Made by a program: the position numbers and the translations under genes
In this document: in pieces, positions 1 through 5,333 of the stretch
Position numbering within the stretch: the first letter of the stretch is position 1
Layout: each line of letters begins with the position of its first letter
Notes under the pieces: generated by a model
Databases searched by the model: none
The model's input: only the letters and a program-made list of their open reading frames with translations
What the model was told of the DNA's origin: nothing
Source: Acidobacteriota bacterium
GTDB taxonomy: Bacteria > Acidobacteriota > HRBIN11
NCBI GenBank assembly: GCA_030550225.1
Contig: JAUQPV010000108.1
Coordinates: 1 to 7,864 of the forward strand
Direction: 5' to 3'
Length of the DNA stretch: 7,864 bases

Positions 1-62
1 GAGTCCTCTGTTAATCGTGTATATCATCCCCCCAGTCTGGGTCTACAGATAGTCCCCGATAC
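1..62. other. Short flank downstream of gpsA, nothing identified
   Basis: I see no gene or RNA in these bases, which lie 3' of gpsA. A short CCCAG-A-CTGGG palindrome can be read on the minus strand, but its loop is too tight for a hairpin and no T-run follows, so I do not call a terminator. Confidence 0.4.
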
Positions 63-1085
63 CTAAGACCCGACACTTATATCTTCACTCTTCAGGGGGC
101 GTTCCAGGAGACGCTGGACGGCCTTCCGGATGGGGTACCCCTCGTAGAGGACGCCGTACACGGCCTGCGTGATGGGCGCGTCGATGCCGTGGGCGTCGGC
201 CCAACTCTTGAGGGCCCGCGCGGTCGGGATGCCCTCGACGGCCATCCGGAACCCCTGCAGGATCTGGTCCAGCGGCTCGCCGAGGCCCAGTCGGTAGCCG
301 ACCATGCGGTTCCGGCTGAGAGGCCCCGTGCAGGTCAGGACGAGGTCCCCGACACCAGCCAGGCCGTAGAAGGTCTCCGGCCGGGCGCCCATGGCCGTCC
401 CGAGACGGACCATCTCGGCGAGACCCCGCGTGATGAGGGCCGCCACGGCGTTATGACCCAACTGGAGGCCCGCCGCCATCCCGGCCGCCAGGGCCATCAC
501 GTTCTTCATGGCACCGGCCAGCTCCACGCCCCGTCGGTCCGTGTTGCGATAGACCCGGAGGTTCCGTCCGTGGAAAACGGTCTGCAGACGCTGGGCCAAT
601 GCCTCGACGGGGCTGGCGATGACGACGGCCGTCGGACGCTCCTCGGCGACCTCGCGGGCGAAGCTGGGCCCCGACAGGACGGCCAGGCGGTCGCCGTCCA
701 GACCGGGCCACTCCTGCCGCAGGACTTCGGACATCGTGGCGTGGGTCTCGGGTTCGAGGCCCTTGGTCGCCGAGACGACCCACACGGTGTCGGGCAAGGC
801 CTGCCAGGCGGGCCGAAAGGCCTGGAGAGTCGTCCGAAACCACGACGAGGGCACGCACACGACGATGCCCTCGGCGTCCTGCAGGGCCTCCGTCGGAGCC
901 GGCGTCACGCCCACGCCGGGCGGAAGGGCGACACCTGGGAGATACAGGGTATTTTCCCGATACTGACGGAGAGCCTCGTAAGTCTCGGACCCATGCACCC
1001 AGAGCGTCACGTCGTGGCCGAGTCGCGCCAGATGAATCGCCAGGGCCGTGCCCCAACTACCGGCCCCGAGGACGGCCAGCCTCAT
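63..1085 (-). CDS. gpsA: NAD(P)-dependent glycerol-3-phosphate dehydrogenase
   Basis: This enzyme reduces dihydroxyacetone phosphate to sn-glycerol 3-phosphate in the cytoplasm, supplying the backbone for phospholipids. The 340-residue length is normal for GpsA. The N-terminal Rossmann fold has GAGSWG at residues 7-12. SATKGLE (106-111) and LSGPSFA (137-143) are family blocks. The catalytic lysine is K194 in GAMKNVMALAAG (191-202). GLAGVGDLVLTCT (241-253) and SRNR (257-260) complete the signature. The open frame extends 38 codons further upstream, but MRLAVLGAG places the nucleotide-binding strand right at the start, and the ATG at 1085 overlaps the plsY stop as ATGA, so I use that start. The gene is second in a plsY-gpsA operon whose neighbour consumes its product. 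Family assignment is very secure; NADH versus NADPH preference cannot be read. Confidence 0.97.
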   Translation of the reverse strand: MRLAVLGAGSWGTALAIHLARLGHDVTLWVHGSETYEALRQYRENTLYLPGVALPPGVGVTPAPTEALQDAEGIVVCVPSSWFRTTLQAFRPAWQALPDTVWVVSATKGLEPETHATMSEVLRQEWPGLDGDRLAVLSGPSFAREVAEERPTAVVIASPVEALAQRLQTVFHGRNLRVYRNTDRRGVELAGAMKNVMALAAGMAAGLQLGHNAVAALITRGLAEMVRLGTAMGARPETFYGLAGVGDLVLTCTGPLSRNRMVGYRLGLGEPLDQILQGFRMAVEGIPTARALKSWADAHGIDAPITQAVYGVLYEGYPIRKAVQRLLERPLKSEDISVGS

Positions 1086-1681
1086 GAGGACCCCCACCGA
1101 AGACGGGGCTCTTGGCCCCGCAGGATACGTCGGAGATTGTCCTTGTGACGTATCCAGATCAGGAGGACGACCAAGCCAGCCGGTGCAAACGCCGGCCAAG
1201 CCACGTCGAAAAGGACCTTATAGACGAGACCGAAGGCCAGGGCCGCGCTCAGCGAGGCGACGGAGACCGTCATCGTCAGGCTGAAAACGATCAGGAACAC
1301 CCCGAAGGCCATCAGCGTCGCCCAGGGCGCCAGGGCCGAAAAGGCCCCGACAGCCGTGGCGACCCCCTTGCCGCCCCGGAAGTGGAGCCACGGCGTGAAC
1401 ATGTGGCCGGCCACGACGCTGGCCGCCACCCAACCGCACCAGGCAGGCCGGTCCGGCGCCAGGAGCCGCACGGCCAGGACCGGTAGGAATCCCTTCAGCA
1501 TGTCCAGGACCAGGACCAGGAGGCCCCACCGAACCCCCAGGGCCCGAACGACGTTGGTCGCCCCGATATTGCCGCTCCCGACTTGCCGGATGTCGATACC
1601 CTGCCGCCGGGTGACGATCCATCCCCAGGGGATGGAGCCGACGAAGAAGCTCAGTGTCAGTATCAGGACCCACTGTAGCAT
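1082..1681 (-). CDS. plsY: Glycerol-3-phosphate acyltransferase PlsY
   Basis: PlsY is an inner-membrane enzyme that moves an acyl group from acyl-phosphate to position 1 of glycerol 3-phosphate, giving lysophosphatidic acid. The 199-residue protein has about five hydrophobic segments (roughly 4-22, 53-73, 83-99, 114-150 in part, and 160-177). The three family motifs are visible: GSGNIGATN (35-43), GHMFTPWLHFRGGKGVAT (92-109) and RHKDNLRRILRGQEPR (178-193). It is first in the operon and its TGA overlaps the gpsA ATG by 4 bp, suggesting translational coupling. The acyl-phosphate donor is made by PlsX, which is not in this window. The ribosome binding site is weak: a G-rich GCGGGGCG next to the ATG. 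A good sigma70-like promoter lies about 45 bp upstream. Confidence 0.96.
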   Translation of the reverse strand: MLQWVLILTLSFFVGSIPWGWIVTRRQGIDIRQVGSGNIGATNVVRALGVRWGLLVLVLDMLKGFLPVLAVRLLAPDRPAWCGWVAASVVAGHMFTPWLHFRGGKGVATAVGAFSALAPWATLMAFGVFLIVFSLTMTVSVASLSAALAFGLVYKVLFDVAWPAFAPAGLVVLLIWIRHKDNLRRILRGQEPRLRWGSS

Positions 1682-1698
1682 CGCCCCGCAACAGACGA

Positions 1699-1729
1699 TT
1701 GGCTCCGGACGTTTATATCATGCTACCAT
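1699..1729 (+). promoter_or_regulatory. Weak candidate promoter for the membrane protein-pspA-ybjN operon
   Basis: TTGGCT at 1699-1704 and an extended -10, TG-C-TACCAT, at 1721-1729 are separated by 19 bp. Each hexamer matches consensus at 4 of 6 positions. It is the best plus-strand candidate in the 75-bp divergent gap and interleaves with the stronger minus-strand -10. No sigma54 GG/GC element was found, although sigma54 drives pspA in enterobacteria. Confidence 0.25.
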
Positions 1730-1757
1730 TATAGGGACTCGAGAGGAGGTGAGTCCA
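1728..1757 (-). promoter_or_regulatory. Candidate sigma70-type promoter for plsY-gpsA
   Basis: Read on the minus strand, a perfect TATAAT lies at 1733-1728, preceded by an 18-bp spacer and TGGACT at 1757-1752 (4 of 6 matches to TTGACA). Initiation would fall near 1720, leaving a leader of about 40 nt before the plsY ATG. The -35 box overlaps the first base of the divergent membrane-protein gene, so the two directions would compete. This is seen by eye only; no start site is known. Confidence 0.5.
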
Positions 1758-2131
1758 TGCGAGGCGCCGGGGGAACGCCCGGTGGGATCGGTATGTTCCT
1801 GCTGGGGGTGTGTATCACAGCCGTCGGAGCCTACATGTTCTTGAGTCGGGTCGACGTGACGCTCCACCGGTGGTACCTCTGGGGTTACGACGCCCACGGG
1901 GCCATCTTGATCGCTTTCGCGCTCGGCCTGGGGATTCTCTTCTTCAACGCTCGGAACGTCGCCGGCTGGATTCTCACCCTGGGGAGCTTGGCGGCCATCA
2001 TCTTGTCGATCGTCGTGAACCTGGACTTCTACTTCCGGCCGACGAACCTGACGACGACGCTCCTCATGATCGGTTCCATCGGGATCGGCCTCGGCCTCGT
2101 CTTCCGGTCTTTTCGGAGTGCCTCGGGCTAA
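1757..2131 (+). CDS. Small four-helix membrane protein upstream of pspA
   Basis: I cannot give this 124-residue protein a named function. It has four hydrophobic segments, at about 11-29, 48-63, 69-87 and 98-116. A short polar or aromatic stretch (RVDVTLHRWYLWGY) follows the first helix, and FYFRPTNL (91-98) sits between helices 3 and 4. LFFNARNVAGWILTLG (61-76) resembles, from memory, small conserved membrane proteins encoded beside PspA-type genes, but I could not check this. The start is well supported: AGGAGGTGA (1744-1752) sits 4 bases before the ATG. It is first in a plus-strand run with pspA and a ybjN-like gene, so by inference it could be a membrane partner or sensor for PspA, a role PspB/PspC play elsewhere. 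It does not resemble PspB or PspC. Confidence 0.85.
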   Translation: MRGAGGTPGGIGMFLLGVCITAVGAYMFLSRVDVTLHRWYLWGYDAHGAILIAFALGLGILFFNARNVAGWILTLGSLAAIILSIVVNLDFYFRPTNLTTTLLMIGSIGIGLGLVFRSFRSASG

Positions 2132-2134
2132 GGG

Positions 2135-2216
2135 GCGGACGGCGAACAGCGAATGGCGAACGGGGAATGGTTTACTATTCGCCACTTGCCGTTCGCTACT
2201 CGCCATTCGCCGTTCC
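2135..2216. repeat. Heptamer-periodic inverted repeat before pspA (repeat A)
   Basis: The left arm (2135-2169) reads as five 7-bp units of the form GCGAAYR, including GCGAACA, GCGAATG and GCGAACG. The right arm (2177-2216) is built of units of the reverse-complement form RYTCGCC: ATTCGCC, ACTTGCC, GTTCGCT, ACTCGCC, ATTCGCC. The arms could pair in several 7-bp registers around a loop near 2170-2176. The repeat fills the gap between the membrane-protein gene and pspA and ends on the base before the pspA Shine-Dalgarno. It could form a stem in the operon mRNA that reduces readthrough or affects ribosome access. Function is inference. Confidence 0.85.
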
Positions 2217-2225
2217 AGGAGGTGA
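2217..2225 (+). promoter_or_regulatory. Perfect 9-nt ribosome binding site of pspA
   Basis: AGGAGGTGA lies 3 bases before the pspA ATG at 2229. It matches the usual 16S anti-Shine-Dalgarno over nine bases and is identical to the site of the upstream membrane-protein gene (1744-1752). Most other genes in the window have weak sites, so this module appears set for efficient translation. Confidence 0.8.
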
Positions 2226-2228
2226 CCG

Positions 2229-2903
2229 ATGCCCAGTATCTTCAGTCGCATCGTTGACATCATCCAGGCCAACATCAACGACATGCTGGACCGGGCCGAA
2301 GACCCGGAAAAGATGCTGAAACAGATGATCATCGAGATGGAGGAGGCCGTCGCCAAGACGACGACGGCCGTCGCCAAGGCGATGGCCAATGAAAAGAGCT
2401 TGGAACAGCAATATGAACGTCACCGTCGGTCGGCCCAGGAGTGGGAACAAAAAGCCGTCCAGGCGCTCCAGAATGGGCGGGAGGACCTGGCCCGCCAGGC
2501 CCTCGAACGGAAGCAGGCCTTCGAGCGAGCCGCCCTGGACCTGGAAAAGACCCTCCTCGAAGCCCGGCAGGCGACGACCCAGCTCCGGAGTCAGCTCGAA
2601 AAGCTAAAAGCCCGTCTCGAGGAGGCCCGGACCCGGTATGCGACCTTATCCGCCCGAGCGCAGGCGGCCCGCACTCGAAAGGAACTCGCTCAGGCCCTGT
2701 CGGGCGTCGGCGGCGATGCCTTCTCGAAGTTCGAACGTTACGAGAAGAAGATCCTCCAGCAGGAAGCCGAAGCCCAAGCCGTCGCCGAATTGGCCGGCGA
2801 ATCGCCCTTAGAGGAGGAATTCGCCCGGATGGAGACCCAAAGCGCCGTCGACGAGGAACTGGCGCGGCTCAAGGCGAAACTGCAGGCTCAGGGAGGGGGA
2901 TGA
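2229..2903 (+). CDS. pspA: PspA/IM30 (Vipp1) family membrane-stress protein
   Basis: PspA-family proteins are cytoplasmic coiled-coil proteins related to ESCRT-III that assemble on the inner face of the membrane and limit proton leakage under envelope stress. At 224 residues it has the length of E. coli PspA and lacks the C-terminal extension typical of plant and cyanobacterial Vipp1. The N-terminal amphipathic helix (about 1-20, IFSRIVDIIQANINDML) and the following AEDPEKMLKQMIIEMEE (23-39) are family hallmarks. Long charged heptad-rich helices cover about 25-155. FSKFERYEKKILQQEAEAQA (165-184) matches the conserved second hairpin, and the C-terminus ends in a short helix, VDEELARLKAKL (207-218). 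No PspF regulator is encoded here. The stop overlaps the next gene's ATG by 4 bp, so the pair is probably translationally coupled. Confidence 0.95.
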   Translation: MPSIFSRIVDIIQANINDMLDRAEDPEKMLKQMIIEMEEAVAKTTTAVAKAMANEKSLEQQYERHRRSAQEWEQKAVQALQNGREDLARQALERKQAFERAALDLEKTLLEARQATTQLRSQLEKLKARLEEARTRYATLSARAQAARTRKELAQALSGVGGDAFSKFERYEKKILQQEAEAQAVAELAGESPLEEEFARMETQSAVDEELARLKAKLQAQGGG

Positions 2904-3340
2904 TGGCGGCCATCCGACCGGGTACGTCTAAGACCCTACTTCAAACCGTACGGAACCGGGTCCGCCGGTATCTGCGGAGGATGGTCGGTCGGGACGGCTT
3001 CCAGGAGGTCGACGACCGGTTTGTCCTCCAGCGGGGCTCGGCGACGATTCAGATCGTCGTGCGGCCCTGGCATCGGGACGACGCCGTCGTCGAGGCCATC
3101 GCCTACCTGACCGATACGGTCCCGGTCACGCCGGAGCTGATGGAATTCCTCCTCCGGAAGAATGCGACCCTCCACTTCGGGGCGTTCGGCCTGGCCTTCG
3201 ACCGGACCATCGTGTTCACCCACTCCATCGCCGGTCGCAACCTGGACTACAACGAACTGCGGGCGACCGTCGAGACCGTCGGGGCCATCGCCGATTACTA
3301 TGATGACCACTTCCGGCAAGGCACCTGGCGGGAAGCCTGA
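2900..3340 (+). CDS. YbjN-domain (CesT-like fold) protein, putative PspA partner
   Basis: This 146-residue soluble protein looks like the YbjN family (sometimes called bacterial sensory transduction regulator), thought to share the fold of type III secretion chaperones such as CesT. The core runs from about 34 to 138: FQEVDDRFVLQRGSATIQI, an RPW turn (55-57), helix LMEFLLRKNATLHFGAF (80-96), then THSIAGRNLDYNELR and VGAIADYYDDHF. The frame is open far upstream inside pspA, so I use the ATG at 2900, which overlaps the pspA TGA as ATGA and has GGGAGGGGG just before it; a second ATG follows at 2903. The N-terminal 25 residues are basic. Coupling to pspA suggests a role in folding, tethering or regulating PspA, but that is inference. 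Family call by eye, good but not certain. Confidence 0.8.
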   Translation: MMAAIRPGTSKTLLQTVRNRVRRYLRRMVGRDGFQEVDDRFVLQRGSATIQIVVRPWHRDDAVVEAIAYLTDTVPVTPELMEFLLRKNATLHFGAFGLAFDRTIVFTHSIAGRNLDYNELRATVETVGAIADYYDDHFRQGTWREA

Positions 3341-3343
3341 AGG

Positions 3344-3392
3344 GGATTGCGGATTGCGCATTTCGAATTGCGAATTGGGAAATACGAATGGG
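3344..3392. repeat. Heptamer-periodic repeat after ybjN (repeat B)
   Basis: Seven consecutive 7-bp units can be marked: GGATTGC twice, GCATTTC, GAATTGC, GAATTGG, GAAATAC and GAATGGG. The 13-mer ATTGCGGATTGCG at 3346-3358 recurs exactly at 7222-7234 after hisC, so these are members of one family. Unlike the other copies, no matching inverted arm follows; a 24-bp hairpin array begins 9 bp later. Confidence 0.8.
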
Positions 3393-3401
3393 ATGGGCGC
3401 G

Positions 3402-3520
3402 CCGGAGCGCAAGCGTCCTCGCCTGCCGGAGCGCAGACGTCCCCGTCTGCGGGAACGTAGACGTCCCGTCTGCCGGAGCGCAGGTGTCCCCGCCTGCGGG
3501 AGCGCAGACGTCCCCGTCTG
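3402..3520. repeat. Tandem array of five about-24-bp hairpin units
   Basis: Five units lie end to end at 3402-3425, 3426-3449, 3450-3472 (23 bp), 3473-3496 and 3497-3520, with the start of a sixth after 3520. Each contains GCAGACG-TCCC-CGTCTGC or a variant, a 7-bp stem with a 3-4 base loop. Unit 2 pairs perfectly. Unit 4 changes an A-T pair to G-C on both sides (3484 with 3493), and units 3, 4 and 5 keep pairing through G-T wobbles. The array lies between convergent ybjN and the cytochrome gene, so it could act as a bidirectional transcription barrier, though no T-runs follow. The frames across it are repetitive Arg/Pro peptides and are not genes. Confidence 0.9.
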
Positions 3521-3537
3521 TGGGGAGGTATCTTCCA

Positions 3538-3957
3538 TCAGTTATTTAGCGCCCCCTGGTCGATCCAGCGACGGATCGTATCGATCTGGAACTGGCAAAG
3601 GGGGTCCCGATTGAAGGGCATGCGGGGGGTCTCCCGACCTTCGATGCGCTTGACGAGGCGGGAGTCTTGTGCATTGCCGGGGATCACGACCGGGCCGTTG
3701 ATGCTCCCCTGCATGAGGCCGCCGTAATTGCTGAGGTCCAATCCCCGCTGGGGGTTGGGTGGGAGGTGACACCCGGATAAGGCGCAGTTTGCGTTAAAGA
3801 TGGGTTGGACGTGCATGGCATAGCTGGGCCGGTCCGGTGCCGTCCCGGCACATCGGTCCGGTGGGGGTCCCTCATCCCCGCCGGTCGAGCAAGCGGCTCC
3901 GAGGCCCGCCAGGCCGAGGATAAGGAATAGGCTTCCGAAGCGATCCCAGAGTCGCAT
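3538..3957 (-). CDS. Small c-type cytochrome-like lipoprotein with CX4CH heme motif
   Basis: The 139-residue product has a charged start, a hydrophobic stretch (8-21) and a lipobox-like LGAAC with C23 as the lipid-bearing cysteine, so it is probably exported and membrane anchored. YAMHVQPIFNANCALSGCH (46-64) is the opening of a cytochrome c-like domain of the type found in planctomycete and Bacteroidota proteins; the heme motif is C58-x4-C63-H64 rather than CxxCH. VIPGNAQDSRLVKRI (91-105), MP at 113-114 (M113 a likely distal ligand) and IRRWIDQGA (128-136) follow the usual pattern. C36 and C121 are extra cysteines that might form a disulfide. AGAGGA precedes the ATG by 5 bases. It stands alone, so its electron partners are unknown. 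Confidence 0.83.
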   Translation of the reverse strand: MRLWDRFGSLFLILGLAGLGAACSTGGDEGPPPDRCAGTAPDRPSYAMHVQPIFNANCALSGCHLPPNPQRGLDLSNYGGLMQGSINGPVVIPGNAQDSRLVKRIEGRETPRMPFNRDPLCQFQIDTIRRWIDQGALNN

Positions 3958-4158
3958 GGGATTCCTCTTTTACGAAGTTTCAACGTGGGCGACGGGGGGC
4001 GGCGTCTTCGAATTATTTATTTAGCAATTTCTGTGCCGTGTCTCGAGGGGACGAAGGGTGAGCCGCCCATGACAAACACGCGGATGGACACGGCGTCCGT
4101 CCGACGCACGATTTGCCCCTCGCTACCCGGTGCCCGCCGCGTCCCGGACGGGACCGGC

Positions 4159-4202
4159 ATTCAAAAATCTGAATCTTGCCCCCTTGGATTCAAAAATATG
4201 AA
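4159..4202. promoter_or_regulatory. Paired TTCA-N6-TGAA dyads, candidate operator
   Basis: ATTCAAAAATCTGAA at 4159-4173 and ATTCAAAAATATGAA at 4188-4202 differ at one base and start 29 bp apart. Each has dyad symmetry, TTCA-N6-TGAA, typical of sites for dimeric regulators. They lie about 20-65 bp upstream of a candidate -35 box. Two near-identical AT-rich copies in GC-rich DNA are unlikely to be accidental, but I do not know the regulator or target. Confidence 0.4.
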
Positions 4203-4223
4203 CAGGGTCGGGAACTCCCAAAC

Positions 4224-4252
4224 TTGCGAGGAGGAGCGGTGGGGACTAAGAT
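4224..4252 (+). promoter_or_regulatory. Weak candidate promoter for the rpsT operon
   Basis: TTGCGA (4224-4229) and TAAGAT (4247-4252) are separated by 17 bp and each matches consensus at 4 of 6 positions. Transcription would start near 4259, leaving a leader of about 200 nt that includes the inverted repeat at 4323-4377. An alternative -10, TATAGT at 4395-4400, has no convincing -35. Confidence 0.25.
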
Positions 4253-4314
4253 AACAGCGCCGTTCGGTTCGTGAAAACCTGCATGGATTCAGACTTTCCG
4301 ACCCTTCGAAAAAT

Positions 4315-4392
4315 CGGTGCTCGGTGCTGGGTGTTGGGTGTTAGGTCCCTTTTTTCAAGAACCCAACACCCAGCACCCAACACCAAACACCC
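4315..4392. repeat. Heptamer-built 17-bp inverted repeat upstream of rpsT (repeat C)
   Basis: The left side is a run of 7-bp units, CGGTGCT twice then GGGTGTT twice. The right side runs AACCCAA, CACCCAG, CACCCAA, CACCAAA. GGTGCTGGGTGTTGGGT (4323-4339) is the exact reverse complement of 4361-4377, giving a perfect 17-bp stem around a 21-base loop containing six T (4350-4355). In RNA this would be a very stable hairpin in the putative rpsT leader. It is not a standard terminator because the T-run lies in the loop. Confidence 0.9.
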
Positions 4393-4465
4393 ACTATAGT
4401 AGTTCTACTGCCCACCTGCCTATCTGCCCAAACGACTCTCACCGGGATGGACGGGGTAAGGGTTT

Positions 4466-4750
4466 ATGCCCAATACACGTTCGGCTGAGAAACAACTTCG
4501 AAAGAGCTTAAAGCGTCGGCTTCGGAATCAGGTCTACCGGACTCGGGCTCGGAACCTTATGAAGCGGGTCCTCCGGTTGTTAGAGACCGGCGACGTGGAA
4601 TCGGCCCGGTCGCTCCTCCCGACGGCCTATCGGGCCATCGATAAGGCCGAGAAGGTCGGTGTATTTCATCGGAACACGGCGGCCCGGTACAAGTCCCGGA
4701 TCGCCCGACGGTTGGCGGAAGCCCAGAAGACGGCCCGCCCGGCGGCGTAG
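4466..4750 (+). CDS. rpsT: 30S ribosomal protein S20
   Basis: S20 binds 16S rRNA early in small-subunit assembly. The 94-residue product is small and very basic, with the family pattern of Ser/Lys/Arg-rich N-terminal helices (SAEKQLRKSLKRRLRNQVYRTR, split by several basic clusters, residues 6-27) and the conserved C-terminal block GVFHRNTAARYKSRIARR (65-82). Length fits the family. The start is ATG, with GGGTAAGGG ending 3 bases before it, a modest ribosome binding site. S20 represses its own translation in E. coli; the structured leader here might allow similar control, but that is inference. scpB follows after 31 bp. Confidence 0.96.
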   Translation: MPNTRSAEKQLRKSLKRRLRNQVYRTRARNLMKRVLRLLETGDVESARSLLPTAYRAIDKAEKVGVFHRNTAARYKSRIARRLAEAQKTARPAA

Positions 4751-4781
4751 GCTGGGTTCGGTTCGACGGGTAGAACGGCCT

Positions 4782-5333
4782 ATGTCCGATCAGGCCCCGT
4801 TGGCGAGTCTATTGGAAGCCCTCCTATTCGTGTCGCCGCGGCCGGTCGCCGTCCATCGGCTGGCCGAGGTCACGGGCCGGTCTGTCGAGGAGGTCCGGGC
4901 GGTGTTAGAAAGCCTGCGGGCCGAATGGGCCGCCGGTGGACGGGGTTTTCAGCTCCAAGTCGTTGCCGGGGATGCCGTCCAGATGGTTGCGAATCCCCAG
5001 TATGCCGATTATATTAGAAGATTGCAGGGTCCCACTCGGGTGGACGGTTTCTCCCGGTCTCTCTGGGAGACGGTGGCCGTCGTGGCGTACCATCAGCCCG
5101 TGACGCTGGCCGAGATTACCCATTGGCGGGGGGTCGATTCCAGTCGGGCCTTGCGGACCCTCCTGCGGATGGGGTGGGTCCGGGTCGTCGGACGGAAGGC
5201 GGCCCCGGGCCGTCCCCGGATGTACGGGATCAGCGACGTTTTTTGGCAAACGCTGGGGCTCTCGGGGGCGGATGCGCTCCCGCCGTGGCAGGCCTTTATA
5301 CCCGATGCTCATGAAGACGTCTCCGTCGAATGA
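4782..5333 (+). CDS. scpB: Segregation and condensation protein ScpB
   Basis: ScpB is the dimeric winged-helix (kite) subunit of the SMC-ScpAB condensin that organises and helps segregate the chromosome. The 183-residue protein has two winged-helix domains, about 5-75 (LASLLEALLFVSPRPVAVHRLA at the start) and 93-160. The second carries the diagnostic block SLWETVAVVAYHQPVT (93-108), RGVDSSRALRTLL (116-128) and VGRKAAPGRPRMYG (136-149). The frame is open upstream into rpsT; I use ATG 4782 because MSDQAPLASLLEALLF matches the usual ScpB start, though its ribosome binding site is poor. The usual partner scpA is not immediately upstream; rpsT is there instead. The 3' end overlaps the pseudouridine synthase gene, a neighbour it often has. 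Confidence 0.95.
   Translation: MSDQAPLASLLEALLFVSPRPVAVHRLAEVTGRSVEEVRAVLESLRAEWAAGGRGFQLQVVAGDAVQMVANPQYADYIRRLQGPTRVDGFSRSLWETVAVVAYHQPVTLAEITHWRGVDSSRALRTLLRMGWVRVVGRKAAPGRPRMYGISDVFWQTLGLSGADALPPWQAFIPDAHEDVSVE

Larger units (their letters stand above)
3958..4465. other. Long intergenic region between divergent cytochrome and rpsT genes
   Basis: I found no convincing gene in these roughly 500 bp. The open frame at 3985-4254 has no clear ribosome binding site, domain or codon bias. An AT-rich patch (about 4008-4030) could hold the promoter for the minus-strand cytochrome gene. The rest holds a pair of dyad motifs (4159-4202), a possible promoter (4224-4252) and a long inverted repeat (4315-4392), listed separately. 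The region also gives the rpsT transcript a potentially long leader. Confidence 0.6.

Noticed and set aside
189..1148. Long plus-strand open frame opposite gpsA (319 codons)
   Set aside because: It mirrors a clear gpsA with all family motifs, has no recognisable domain, and is the usual antisense shadow in GC-rich DNA.
3402..3520. CRISPR array
   Set aside because: The units abut one another with no unique spacers, and no cas gene is present.
2936..3538. Minus-strand open frame of 200 codons across ybjN and the hairpin array
   Set aside because: Its product is Arg/Gly-rich repeats from the 24-bp array joined to the antisense of the ybjN-like gene; no start signal or domain.
3162..3614. Plus-strand open frame of 150 codons reading through the hairpin array
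   Set aside because: It is out of frame with the ybjN-like gene and consists of low-complexity Arg/Pro repeats; the array is better explained as noncoding.
3985..4254. Possible 89-residue gene in the long intergenic region
   Set aside because: No convincing ribosome binding site, no domain, composition unlike neighbouring proteins, and it spans the candidate operator pair.
4315..4392. Rho-independent terminator
   Set aside because: The stem is perfect, but the T6 run lies in the loop and no T-run follows either arm.
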